From the NCBI GenBank assembly GCA_029962745.1, contig CM057160.1:3078041-3142040 (forward strand): a stretch of 64,000 nt of DNA, read 5' to 3'. The notes beneath the pieces were generated by a model that saw only the letters and a list, made by a program, of their open reading frames with translations, was not told the DNA's origin and searched no databases. The translations under genes were made by a program, and so were the position numbers. The stretch comes from Echinometra lucunter (lineage: Eukaryota > Echinodermata > Echinoidea > Camarodonta > Echinometridae). How positions within the stretch are numbered: position 1 is the stretch's first letter; the number at the start of each line of letters is the position of its first letter. This document shows positions 45,981 to 56,400 of the stretch, piece by piece.

Positions 45981-48900
45981 CTGCCACATTGAAAATGCAT
46001 TTTAAAATATTAATCTATTAAATTCTCCAGGAGAGTGAGCAGAGTTTTGCCTCCCTGTTAGGTTGCTAAGTGAGAGGAGGATGCCTTCACTTAGTAATTT
46101 GATGGTACTTTCATGGTTTTGATGGTAATTTCGTCAAATTATGCCATCCATGGTACTTATTTACAAGGGAGATGAGAGCAAGTATACATGAATTAGTGTA
46201 TAATGCAGTAAAGTGCAGTGAGAGAAATCTTATGAGAAAGTCAACATGGTCTTGACTAATCTCGCTTATATTTCATTTGATGGGTCTGCACTGCGAGGTA
46301 ACAATTCTTTGCCTGTGAGGGCTCTATAGATGCAGTTTGAAAACACTTTAACTCATGGGGGGGGGGGGAGGTGGGGCTTCAAAAAATAATGAGGTGATTC
46401 AGTGGGTTATGTAATGGGTCTGGTGCATTGGTATGTCGCTGCATAAATCAACTGTTGTTAAGCATTGAAGCCAAGCCCCCCCCCCCCCCCCCCCACTTCC
46501 ACAGTTATGTACATTAAAGTTTTTTTTTAAAAAGGCAAAACAAAAAACAACCCAAACTGTACAGGTTTGTAGCTCAGTGCAGGGATTTTGTTCTTTTCCC
46601 CCTGAATTTATATTATGGAAGGCTCATTTTATCGAGAACATGTACCTCTAAGTGGTTTAGTTTTCCATTGTTTTCAGAGGAGATACACTTTAGACTTCGT
46701 TGAACAAAGAAGTGTCAGTTTGGCTGCTGAAATTATACCCAATTCCAGCCATCATTTTCTTATTCATTTGGAGTTTTTTTCTAGGCAAAAGGAAGCCCAA
46801 TTTTAGCAATTATTCGTCTCAACTATAATGAGACCATATACAAATTTTAAATTTGAAAAGTGCCATCGACAAGTTATTATTTTTTTTTATTGATCTTAAC
46901 TTGTATGGAATGTGAATATTAAACAAAAAGATAACAGTAAAATATGTAATTAAGCAAAAGATTATAGTTAAACTTCATGAAATGCTTGAAATACTAATAA
47001 AGTGATAGATACTAAAATTATAGAGTGGCGAGCTTTTGAGTAATTGATTTAGAGACTTTGAAGTCAAGAACATAGGATGAAAGAGATTATCATTGATTGG
47101 TTGAGGAAAAACTTGGTCAGTTCTGGATCCTTTTTGTGGAGTAATCATTCAGGTTATGATTAATTGATATAAGAATCACAAAGTGGCTTATGTTTTTCGT
47201 TGATGTGGAAGTTATAACCACAGGACAATGTACATGATGTACCAGTTTGCTAGATGGTGAAAGCATGTACGTGAATGGAACAATCGTAACTTTAAATAAA
47301 CTGAAATGAACGGCGCCGGAATCTCAAGATTTTAACGGCACAAGTTAATCGTGCTTTATTTTGAGCCTCCCCATGTGACGTTATCCCCTATCCCATTTTC
47401 CACTCCTTGTTTTTTTTTCCAAGAAGGCCTGGACATGCTGGATGACCACTTACTCGGCGACTTGGGGAGGCCTTCTTCATCATCTATCCCGATGTCCCTT
47501 TCCCATGAATGTCCCTCCATCATCATGGTCATGGGGTCATGCAGTGTACCAGGTAGAGAAAACAGCTCCCCTCCAGGCAGAGATGGCACTGACTGCCCAC
47601 CAAGACAAAAAACAAAAAACAAAAACAAAAATGGTTTCAAGTGTGTTTTCTATCTTGTATAACCAGTCATGTCCAATCTTTATTTCCAACTTGATGTAGT
47701 AACAAAATTTATTGGGAAAAATCCAAGTTTTAAGACAACGTTGTTGTCAGAAAACCACATATCAATCATAAAGGTTTATGGTGTCATTGGAGATAGAATG
47801 AGTCATTCCTATTGTCTTAACACATCAGGCCTACACACCATTTGGCGACAGCCCTAAAACAATGGCGACAAAATATCATTTATTGTACAGGATTACGGTT
47901 CAGCCTGCCTCGTGAAATAAAATCATGGACACCGTTGTTAATGCAGAAGGTTATTTTAAAAACTTAAAGTGTATTTCAAGATATAAACTTACTGTATTAA
48001 TCACATCTTTGAGATTATGAGTTAGAGTCTTGTGTTTACTTGCTCATGTAAATTATGAATATTCGGAATACAAAAGATTGCTTGACATGTTGGAGAAAAG
48101 AGCAAAGACTTCTACATACCAAAGAACCATTATTATCAGCACAGTCGGACATTTCATGAACGATAGTAACGTCACACCCCCTTTTTCGAATATCTTTGCA
48201 GATGCTCTCGTAAGGTCCATAGGACTGTGTCTTGCATCTGATAAGTCTAGAAAAAAAGGGGGAGTGAACGGGCAATGGGGTAATAATAAATGCTTTCAAA
48301 TAGAGCGATCCGTCTTCAGCTGGGAAATGAACCTTTCAAGATTTCAAGGGACATCTCTAAAACAATGAAAACAACATCCGTAAGGAAGACGGAATATATT
48401 ATGAAATAGCTTACTTTGACTTCTCAGAATTACAAAGGTTTTTCCTCTTCTATCTGCAATGTTCTTGATTACACGAAAAGGACATTTACCAACACAAGGC
48501 CAAGAAACTTTCCCTGAGGGATAAAAGCAAAAGCCAGAGGTGTTCGATTCATATTTGATGTCCTATGCGTTACCAAGTATTGTAGAGTTCTGAATGAAAT
48601 AACACCAGAGGTAGCATATCTCTTTATATTCGGTTTTGTCCAAGCAAACGTAAAGCTGTAAATGTACAATCATCAGGGGGTGTTTCACAAAGAGTTAAGT
48701 TTGACTAGAGTCGTGCTTAAGCGCCAATGCGCATCCAGTATTTAACGCGTACTCTCATTGATAGACTTCCAATAGTGCGCGTCCCCTGAGCATGATCTGG
48801 CCAATGGGGTGATGCGTAATATACAGCACGCAAGTAGGAATTTAAGTGCGACTTTAGTCAAACTTAAATCTTTGTGAAACACCCCCAGATATAGTAAATA

Positions 48901-51900
48901 GCTTGGACTTGTTTAGTTACCGTAATCGAGTCACAGGGATCTTCTCAGACTTGACATCTTGGAGAACGTCGAGGGCCGCCATGTTGCCCAGAGGAACATC
49001 CGTCATGGTCAGAGTCTGGAGGCGAGAGAGGTTCCTTAGCAGTTCATGAACCTCCCTCAATTTTACAGGAGTTGACAGCGGTCGGCCTGCATCAGAAGTA
49101 TCTGGAGGACTGTACTTCACATTTAGCTCACTGAGGTTCCTGATTGATGCAAGTACTGCGAACACATGAAGTATGTCTGTCTCGTGTCTTCCACCGAATG
49201 CAAGATTGACATAGCTGAGGTGGGGGAGTTTGTGGAGAAGACGGTCAAGAGTAGCTGCCTCAAGGTTTATGAATTCCAATTGCGCCTTCTGCACCTGCAG
49301 GGTAGTAAGAGATTCGATGAAATCTTCATCGATTCCTGCACATTTCATGGAGAAATCTCTTAACGAAGTTGCACATGAAATGACATTTGCCAGGTGTTGT
49401 GATGGCACAGAGCTACCACCCTCGATCGACAAAGACTTCAGTTTCTCGAAATGGCGGTGGCACACCTTGCATTCTCCGCTATGATTGCAAGGTCTCTGGA
49501 ATGACACCGACAGTTCTTGGAGTACTGGACAACGCTCAGAGAGAGTTGCAAGAAGAAGACATTGGTACCGGTCTATGTCTGGGAGTCGGAGTGTAGTCAA
49601 ACCAGGAAGGCGTGAGAGGAACACATCGGGGGCATCCGTCAACTCCGCTGTTGCAGTCGAGTTCGATAGATCAAGAAGTCGCAGTGACTCTGGCGTCAGT
49701 AGCTTGAACAGAAGGCTATGACGGGGAAGGTGACATTTGGTCATGTACAAAGAAGTGAGGTTCAGCTTAAGTTTTTGCAAATTTTGCAGAAAATACTGAT
49801 TGCGGATATTCTCAGCATCGCTTAATGACATGTGACGTATCGTTACCTGACTCAGATCCGTGGCATATCCAAGTGCCGAATAGAATCCACTCAGTGTGAC
49901 CGCTGTAGGATCTTCGAGACTTATATGCGAAGGCCATGCAATGATGTCAAAAGCGGAGCTCGTGTCTTGTTCTTCTCCGAGGTTCTCACAAAGTACTTCG
50001 CCGAGACATTCAAAGAGAAGGTTATGAGTGGTGCTCGTTACAGCAAGGTGATTAATGACATCTCGCACTGTTCCCGCGTCCGTGTTTCCAGAGAGAAACC
50101 TGTAAACCCACTTGCGATAACTGGATCCACTGGCATCCAGTTCAGACAAAGCTTTCTGGAACGCACTGGTGCTGGAATTGTGAAGCTTATTAAGATAAGC
50201 TGCTACACAGTAGGCGTGAATAATCGGATGGAAAAATTCGGTACAGCTGCCTCTTCTCGCAAGTACCCTTGTAGAGCATGCAATCTTGTAGGATTTGGGG
50301 CAGGAAGCAAAGGCTCCTTCCGGGAAAGAAAGTGAATCTTTCTTGAGTTTCCTGAACGCCACTTCACCAAGATTCTCCATGGTCTGCATCACTTCTACCT
50401 CCGGTGTGATACCGCAATCTCCAGAATCTTGGAGTCGAGCTCGGAAACGAAACATGGGCGTTGGAGTTAAGTCTGGTTGAATGTCAGTGATATTCTCACG
50501 AACTAAGGCTTCAGCCACCAGGTTCGAAAACCCAGCTATACTCGAACATAGTTCGATGCGCTTCAACAGATGACTTTCCTCTTGTTGAAGGCAAATATTC
50601 CAGAGTCTGCACATGACACCGCAAAGAAGTGGGATGGAGCACAGATCGTCACGAATGCTACTAGCATCCTGCAGAAAATCTACAAGCTTGCTTCCGGTTT
50701 GCTCATTCTTTGGATTAGATGAGAATGCATTCCTGACGAACTTCTCTACATCTTCGGCGCTGAAGGGGTGGATCTTGAATGATATGGCAAGATCAAAGTT
50801 GCAGGTGTTTTCCGGCCTTGATGTCATAATCAAAGAAAACGTGTTGTTCGATATTTCCACTCTATTGCGTAGAGACTTTCCAATTTTAGTTCTCAAGAAG
50901 ATCCTCATGTCAGGTACTGCATCAATGGCGATCAAGGAACCTTCCGGGACGTTGAAGATGTAATCAGCAAGCTCGTTTTCTGTAATGTCGCTACATGTAC
51001 TGAAATACTCTCTGTGAATGGCACTTTGGATTGTGTCGTCTGCTGTGATTTTGTCAGTGGCCAACAAAAAAAGTAGAGGCAGTGACTCTCCTTGCTTGTA
51101 TCCCCTTGTCCATTCTGCTAACAGACTTCTCATCAACATCGTCTTCCCCACTCCAACTCCACCTTCAATGAGAATAGATTTGCCTGGGACTTTCAGGAAA
51201 TCCGATGGAGAAAAAGTTGAGCATTCTGGTGTTCTAACACCACTGGTTTGCTTGAGGGTAGGCTTAATATACGTGTGGTCCTTCCATCCCTCCTCTTCTA
51301 AAAATCTCTCATACTTTTGAACTAGCGTTTGCCGACATAGCGAAATATGAAGGATTTTATCTGGAATGTGAAGAGAAAAATCAAATGATTTATATGAGGA
51401 GAAAAGGATGCAATTACGTAAGGATTTGCACGTAAAATTCGAGAGGAAAATTTGTTGTAAATATATTCGACGTTGTGATTTATAAACCTAAACTCCTAAA
51501 AGTGATCATAGGTCCCGGCTAGAACCTTTGTGACTGATAGGCCTCGGGATCGACAGCTCACAAAGCCAACAGTGTAAGTCCATCAGGGCCCCGTTTCATA
51601 AAACTTATTATCAATAACAAGTTGCAATGAACTGTTATAAGCTACTGAAATCCTTGTATCTGATTAGCTAAGAGCAAATTTGTCATAGAAGTGTGGCAAG
51701 TTGTTACTGATAACAAGCTTTAGTAAACGGGGGCCAGTCCCTTAGGAAAAGTTACGATTACATATTTTTAAAAATTTCAACTGCACTTACAGTGTGGTAA
51801 TGGAAGTCATATTGTATACGCTTGAATGATATGGGAGGTGGGTTTCTAGAGAGGAAACTGAACCTACGTGCTTCTAATTCATCTGCGAGGTCTTGTCTCT

Positions 51901-52127
51901 TAGCCAGTGAGAGCGCAACAGACAGTTCAGCCCTGGCTTCAGAGGGCGCCCCACAGCTCCTGTGCCACTCTAGCAGAAGTTTGAAGACTTTATCGGGGCT
52001 ACCCCGAGTTGCTTCAATTCTCGCATAGGGAATAGAGGGACTTAAGCGATGTAGCACTTCATTGACGTCACTCACACTCAACTGACGGGAGAGCTCTAAA
52101 AGCTCGCTCCTTCTTAGTGTAGGTATT
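45580..52127 (-). CDS. NLR: Death-NACHT-LRR receptor with a C-terminal second Death domain
   Basis: Inferred five-exon model on the minus strand: 52127-51791, 51360-48921, 48246-48120, 47592-47454, 45980-45580 (about 1,145 codons visible). Domains in order: N-terminal Death fold; NACHT with P-loop GGVGVGKTM, Walker B-like LIAIDAVPD, sensor MTSRP and LCSIPLLCGV; leucine-rich repeats; a linker rich in Pro/Met/Glu; and a C-terminal Death domain with SGNDWRALAERFRLDRY, the pattern seen in UNC5/netrin-receptor Death domains. Phases agree at the last three junctions (2/1, 0/0, 1/2). The 48921|48246 junction rebuilds an LRR strand (VTRLRLIRC). The 51791|51360 junction does not fit in phase, so a small exon may be missing there. 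No 5' terminal exon was found. The likely role is a cytosolic innate immune sensor. A tail-to-tail fusion of two genes is the main alternative. Confidence 0.72.
45981..47453. other. NLR intron between exons D and E
   Basis: Contains a G-run (~46360), a C-run (~46476) and AT-rich sequence. A short plus-strand ORF at 46615-46806 has no recognisable family and looks like chance. Confidence 0.5.
47454..47592 (-). CDS. NLR exon D (candidate linker)
   Basis: The 139-nt segment follows a T-rich tract and GGTGGGCAG and ends before GTAAGT. It encodes a low-complexity linker: SVPSLPGGELFSLPGTLHD, MTMMMEGHSW, DIGIDDEEGLPKSPS. No domain is recognised. It is phase 0 in and phase 1 out; the outgoing A plus GT of exon E makes a Ser codon. 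A plus-strand ORF over the same bases looks like a shadow. Confidence 0.62.
48120..48246 (-). CDS. NLR exon C (candidate)
   Basis: The 127-nt segment lies between TTTTTTTCTAG and GTATGT. In the phase set by exon B it is open for 42 codons (LIRCKTQSYGPYESICKDI and KRGCDVTIVHEMSD); at least one other frame contains a stop. The first residues complete an LRR strand started in exon B. The end is phase 0, matching exon D. Confidence 0.65.
48676..48886. mobile_element. Palindromic MITE-like element, GGGGTGTTTCACAAAGA family
   Basis: Termini are GGGGGTGTTTCACAAAGA and TCTTTGTGAAACACCCCC, with subterminal AAGTTTGACTA / TAGTCAAACTT. It lies inside the NLR intron between exons B and C and shares ends with 8966-9277. 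Confidence 0.8.
48921..51360 (-). CDS. NLR exon B: NACHT and LRR region
   Basis: The large 2,440-nt exon begins after CATTCCAG. It starts with a charged segment (LVQKYERFLEEEGWKDHTY), typical of the stretch before NACHT. The P-loop GGVGVGKTMLM follows about 95 residues in, then LPLLFLLATDK, LIAIDAVPD, TFSLIMTSRPEN, and KIHPFSAEDVEKFVRNAF. The C-terminal ~330 residues hold irregular LRRs (LRLLDLSN, LTTLRLPDI, LKSLSIEGG, LSYVNLAFGG, LSELNVKYS, LQTLTMTD). It can either stop at TAA 48917-48919 or splice at the GTAACT donor two bases upstream of it. Phase and LRR continuity favour splicing. Confidence 0.9.
51586..51735. mobile_element. MITE, CCCCGTTTCATAA family
   Basis: A 150-bp imperfect palindrome, GGGCCCCGTTTCATAAAACTT to AAGCTTTAGTAAACGGGGGCC, with TTATCAATAACAAGTT / AACTTG..ATTGATAA-like arms. 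It lies inside the NLR intron between exons A and B and would be the single-element form of 20314-20636. Confidence 0.75.
51791..52127 (-). CDS. NLR exon A: N-terminal Death domain
   Basis: The 337-nt exon lies between a CTTTCAG acceptor and a GTAAGT donor, open for 112 codons. It encodes a Death-type six-helix sequence: PTLRRSELLELSRQLSVSDV, then VLHRLSP, ARIEATRGSPDKVFKLLLEW, and RAELSVALSLAKRQDLADEL. The helix 5 'LLLEWHRS' and helix 6 'AL..AKRQDLADEL' pattern matches sea urchin and vertebrate Death domains. It enters in phase 2, so an upstream exon must exist but was not found. Confidence 0.78.
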
Positions 52128-52164
52128 CTGAAAGGAACAGATTAAGTAAAAGTTAGACAAATAC

Positions 52165-52435
52165 CAAACACAGGGTGTATTAATAAAAACGTTGCACTTT
52201 AAAAAATATTAAAATTATATTTCAAAATATTTCGAAGAGTTTTTCGTGGTGATAGATGCCTAGCGGGCTCATCTACCAAGTGTCGCTTACAAAACAAATC
52301 TTAATTCACGCTTGGGCGAACAGTGACTGTGAAAAATGTGAATGTGAAAAATGACTTTCACCAAATTGAAAGACGAGGGACAATTAAACAGTCTAAACAA
52401 GTTCTTCTGTTCAAAGAAATTGCTCTTTGCCACAG
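52165..52435 (+). repeat. Dispersed repeat, copy 2
   Basis: The opposite-orientation partner of 8685-8945, beginning GGTGTATTAATAAAAACGTT and ending near CAAAGAAATTGCTC. It lies just upstream (5') of the first visible NLR exon. Confidence 0.7.
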
Positions 52436-53357
52436 AGTTGCCCGAGTCTGCCCGACTGCCTGAAGGGTTGACTAACTGATCGATTGGTTGGGAATTTTAT
52501 TTGTCAATAATTTGATCAATCAATTGATTGATTGGCTGTTGATAAATATTCAGTAGTAATAAGTTTACATCATATAAACATTACATTTTATTAATTCATC
52601 TTTATTATAAACACATACAACATTGAAATAATGAAGATACATAGAAAACCCGGGACCGAGGTTTACAAAAATATAAGTGTAAGATCCTCAGGCAGGGTAA
52701 CATAAATTGTACAAAGCAAAATACGATGATTAAAAACAAGATATTGGTACAAAATACTGAACACCTGCTGAATATGGCAACAGCTCATTGTCTCGAAATA
52801 TAACATAAAGAAGTTGAAATATTACGGTCGTGTGAACTAGTAGGTTGCGTATTATTAGTTATTATAGCCCCCCCCCCCCCCTCCCCAAAATCCCAGTGAC
52901 AGTGAAAGAATAAACCCGAGTCGTAGACAGACTACTAGAGAATGTTTATGTATTATAAGATGGCGTGTACATATTGATAAAAGATTGAAATTAATATTAA
53001 CATAAACATTTGAACAAGGGATGAAATAAATGGTTAAGAGATGTACCGGTAGGAAAATTACACATATCAATAATCGTGGTGATAGGTAATAGCCGAAAAC
53101 TATAATGATAATACTTCTATAACAAGGACATTACATACCTGAAATGATAAAATTCTAAAAAGAAATAGGCGGAGCAACTAAATCGGCGTTACAAAGCCAT
53201 TCGTCTAACTCCGGGCTCTCTTTGTCGTGTTTATTTTAATCGGCCTACGTATAAAAGATGCGGGGAAAAAAAAAGAAACCCCAAACAAATGTGGAATGGC
53301 GTCAGAATAACGTGATACATTTTGGGTAATTCACTGGTTTAGGCAAACTAGTACGAT

Positions 53358-54196
53358 TTACGTTTCAAAGTATTGGTAGGATTGCCATGAAGGCTCCGAT
53401 CTACTATTGATGACGACGTAATATCCGAGGAGGACTGATCGAAGAATGTCATCTCTGAGCTTAGCGTATTTCCTCCCCATGTTGCACTCTTTCATTATAG
53501 TCAGGAGACATTTTTTGTTATCTGGGGTTATAAGACCTCGGCTACCAATTTCCACCCAGAAGAGCTTTGGCTTCCACCCAACCTCTTCTAGATCTTGAAT
53601 GAGGCCTGCATAGCGGTCACATTTTCTTTGGTGCACTTCGTTTATGTTAGTTTCAAAGGGGATGGTTAATTCATTTTTCTCTTTACAGTCCAAAAAGCAT
53701 ATGTCAGGTTTTTGTTGAGTTGGGATGACGTCAGGGGCAATCGTTCCTCCGTTTATGTTGACGTCTTTTAAGTCGGCGAAGACCCGTACATTTTTTTTTG
53801 GTAGGCGTTATTTTGTTTCATGAGTTGGAAGAGTTTGAGAACCACGTTATTGTGACGCCAAGCATATCCATCGAGCATCTTTTCACGGTGGTTGAGGACA
53901 TGATGGACGGTGCCTTTAGCTTGACACAAGGTGCATTTATCATTAAGGCGTCTGCCCCAACGGTATAAGTTCTTATTACTGGGAAGACTATCAATACAAG
54001 CATTTATGGCAAACTTGAGGACCCCCTTTGGAAGACTAAAGATGATTAATTTCCATGATAAATCTGTCCTTTCCATATCTAGAATTTTTAGAAATTCACC
54101 CTGAACTAGAAGAGGTTCTATGTCATTCTTCCATTTTTCACTACTTTGAGCCCTTAGGTTTTGTTTAACCTTTTGTTTATAGTCCAACGTAACCAT
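53358..54196 (-). pseudogene. R2/NeSL-like retrotransposon C-terminal remnant (zinc knuckle plus REL endonuclease)
   Basis: Two minus-strand frames joined by a frameshift at an A9 run (53788-53796). The upstream part has LYRWGRRLNDKCTLCQ, TVHHVLNHREKML and YAWRHNNVVLK, like the CCHC zinc-knuckle region downstream of the RT in R2-clade elements; the last Cys appears replaced by Arg. The downstream part has GGTIAPDVIPTQQKPDICFL, LTIPFETNINEVHQRK, KLFWVEIGSRGLITP, a restriction-like endonuclease layout (KPD...E-I). The RT is absent. It lies ~1.2 kb upstream (5') of the first NLR exon. Confidence 0.72.
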
Positions 54197-54469
54197 ATTT
54201 GTACTGTTTTGGGTTTTGGGGTGTTTTTTTTTTCGTAAATCACAATACCAAACCCAATATTATGATGTATGTCACTGCTGGATAGGTGGGTACACATCTG
54301 ACCCGCCCCTACCCCTTTAGAAACCTAACTGCCATATCTTAAGTACTAAAGTACGAGTGGAAATCTGTGCCCCCCCCCTCCCTCCCCATTTTCGCCTTTA
54401 CCATGGTTACGGTCAGAATTTACCTGAATAATGTGCCCCCTCTTTTTATAAATCCTGGCTCTGCGCCTT

Positions 54470-54660
54470 CATTTGTATCAGAACAATGCATACCAGTTCT
54501 TGTCACGGATGAATGGCAAACTTTGGGGGTTATTGGGGATACCCAGGGATCGTTAGCATGTTTGTCATCTGTATCAGAATAATGTATTCATGTTCCTGTC
54601 ATGGATGAATCGCAGTCTTTTGCGGGGTACCCAGGGCTCGCTATTGTGTTTGCCGCGTCA
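54470..54660. repeat. Diverged tandem duplication (~95 bp x 2)
   Basis: Two copies of a segment starting GTATCAGAACAATG / GTATCAGAATAATG with GGATGAATGGCA / GGATGAATCGCA and TACCCAGGG. No coding signal. Confidence 0.65.
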
Positions 54661-55826
54661 AGTGTTGCACGCATTACGATAGTTATGACTTTTTTTTTCA
54701 AGGTTGTAATTCAGCTTTGAAAATGGGGATAGGAATCATAGCGAAGTATACAAGGGATGAAATTTCTCATTGAAAAAACAACGACTATGCGATCCATGGA
54801 CAGACCAGTCAAGGTCCCTTGCAGAAATTTTGAACACAACGACACGTTGTTCATAGACTAAAATGTTTTCACCTTGTCGCAACAGCCTACAATCTTTCGC
54901 GTGACATGGATAATTAGCTCTGTAGTCAAACTAGTAAATCTAGGGATCAATATGAATTCTACAAACACTGAAATTAAGTAAATAGCAAAAGTTATACGAA
55001 TGTCATAAAGTTAAAGAAATGGCAAATTACCCTCATCCTAGGCCTTTCGACCCGTACTGAGGGACTAGCAACAGTTATCATGGCTTTATGAAATAGTATT
55101 TTATGCTTCTTCAATCTAATATGGTTTTACTAATACCAAGTTTATCTCGCTGAATACAAGTATAATAACAATAGCTGATTGACTAGGGTTTCCAAGATAG
55201 TCTAAGGTTTGTGTTTTGTATTTTATATAATCATATCGATTTCTATGGTGTATATATATATGCAAAATCATTTGGCAATTTTGATTATTAGAATCTCAAA
55301 AGTTGAAAATCTTGTTAGACTGAAATTGCATTTGTAATTAGAAGGATGTCAAATTCATTCGGAGCTATTTATGACCTTCAAAATTTCATTCTCGCTTTTC
55401 ACTTTTTGACAAAAACCATGGCAAAACTGTGTGTATCACAAATTGATTCGGAACACAATATTTATTAATTTGTACCTTTTTAACATTTTGTATCTCTGAA
55501 ATCAGAGAACACCAGTCCTCTCGTAACTCAAATTTATGAATAATCAATTACATGAAGATTTACAAAATGTGCCCCGGGTTTTTGGCAGAGGTAGAAGAAG
55601 GTATTGTTCTGTTCTGAATGAATTGCTGATACCACACAGACTTTTAGCATTGATTTGTAGAAAAAACAAACAAACTAATGAATCAGACATTTCATAGCAT
55701 TATCATAGAAGTGTTTTTTTTTTTTTTTTTTTAAAACCCAGTCACAAACCTATTCGAAATAATTATTCCATCAACTTTTCATTGTTCAAACTGTAGTCTA
55801 CTAAAGATTTGACATTGAGTGCCAGA

Positions 55827-55954
55827 GGCCTGTTTCTCGAAACCGTCATAGTCTAAGTTCTTGGATAACCCATAGGGACACTTGTTGTAGAATTAACACG
55901 CGTTCGATGGGATGTCCACGAACTTAGACTTATGACGGTTTCGAGAAAAAGGCC
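55827..55954. mobile_element. MITE, ACCGTCATAAGTCTAAG family
   Basis: GGCCTGTTTCTCGAAACCGT to ACGGTTTCGAGAAAAAGGCC, with AACACGCGTTCGATGGGATG at the centre. Same family as 36341-36486. Confidence 0.8.
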
Positions 55955-56264
55955 CTAACTTCCAAGAATACATACCACAGGGACCTATACATGGATAAAC
56001 TGATTTGAATAAATAATGATTAATATAATTCTAATAAATCTACGACTGAAAGATTTTAAATGAATAGTACATAAAGTATAAAAATGAAATGATTTGAAAA
56101 GAAGGGTCAATGAACAATTTTAAGAAAAATTTTCACTTTCAGCGACCCGACCCATGATTAGAATGATCAGTCTAGTCTAATCTGACCGTGTTTTTTTTTT
56201 TTTTTTTTTTTTGTGCAGGAGCCATTTGACTTTAAACCGATGTAATCGTCTTCCAACATAGCCA

Positions 56265-56400
56265 AATCTTCAGTCAGACACGATCTTCCAAATTTGAAAT
56301 ACCACATACGAAAATATGAAAACAGGATCTTCCAAATTTGAAATACCACATACGAAAATATGAAAACAGGATCTTCCAAATTTGAAATACCACATATGAA
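56265..56400. repeat. ~56-bp tandem repeat, 2.5 copies
   Basis: GATCTTCCAAATTTGAAATA and CCACATACGAAAATATGAAA recur with a period of about 47 bp, the last copy diverged. Confidence 0.7.

Noticed and set aside
47351..47699. Plus-strand ORFs with an apparent acceptor before GAAGGCCTGGACATG
   Set aside because: The minus strand has a stronger poly-pyrimidine acceptor and GTAAGT donor, with phases that fit the neighbouring NLR exons. The plus-strand reading has no family match.
49166..50963. Plus-strand ORFs opposite the NACHT-LRR exon
   Set aside because: Shadows of a 744-codon minus-strand frame with clear domain motifs.
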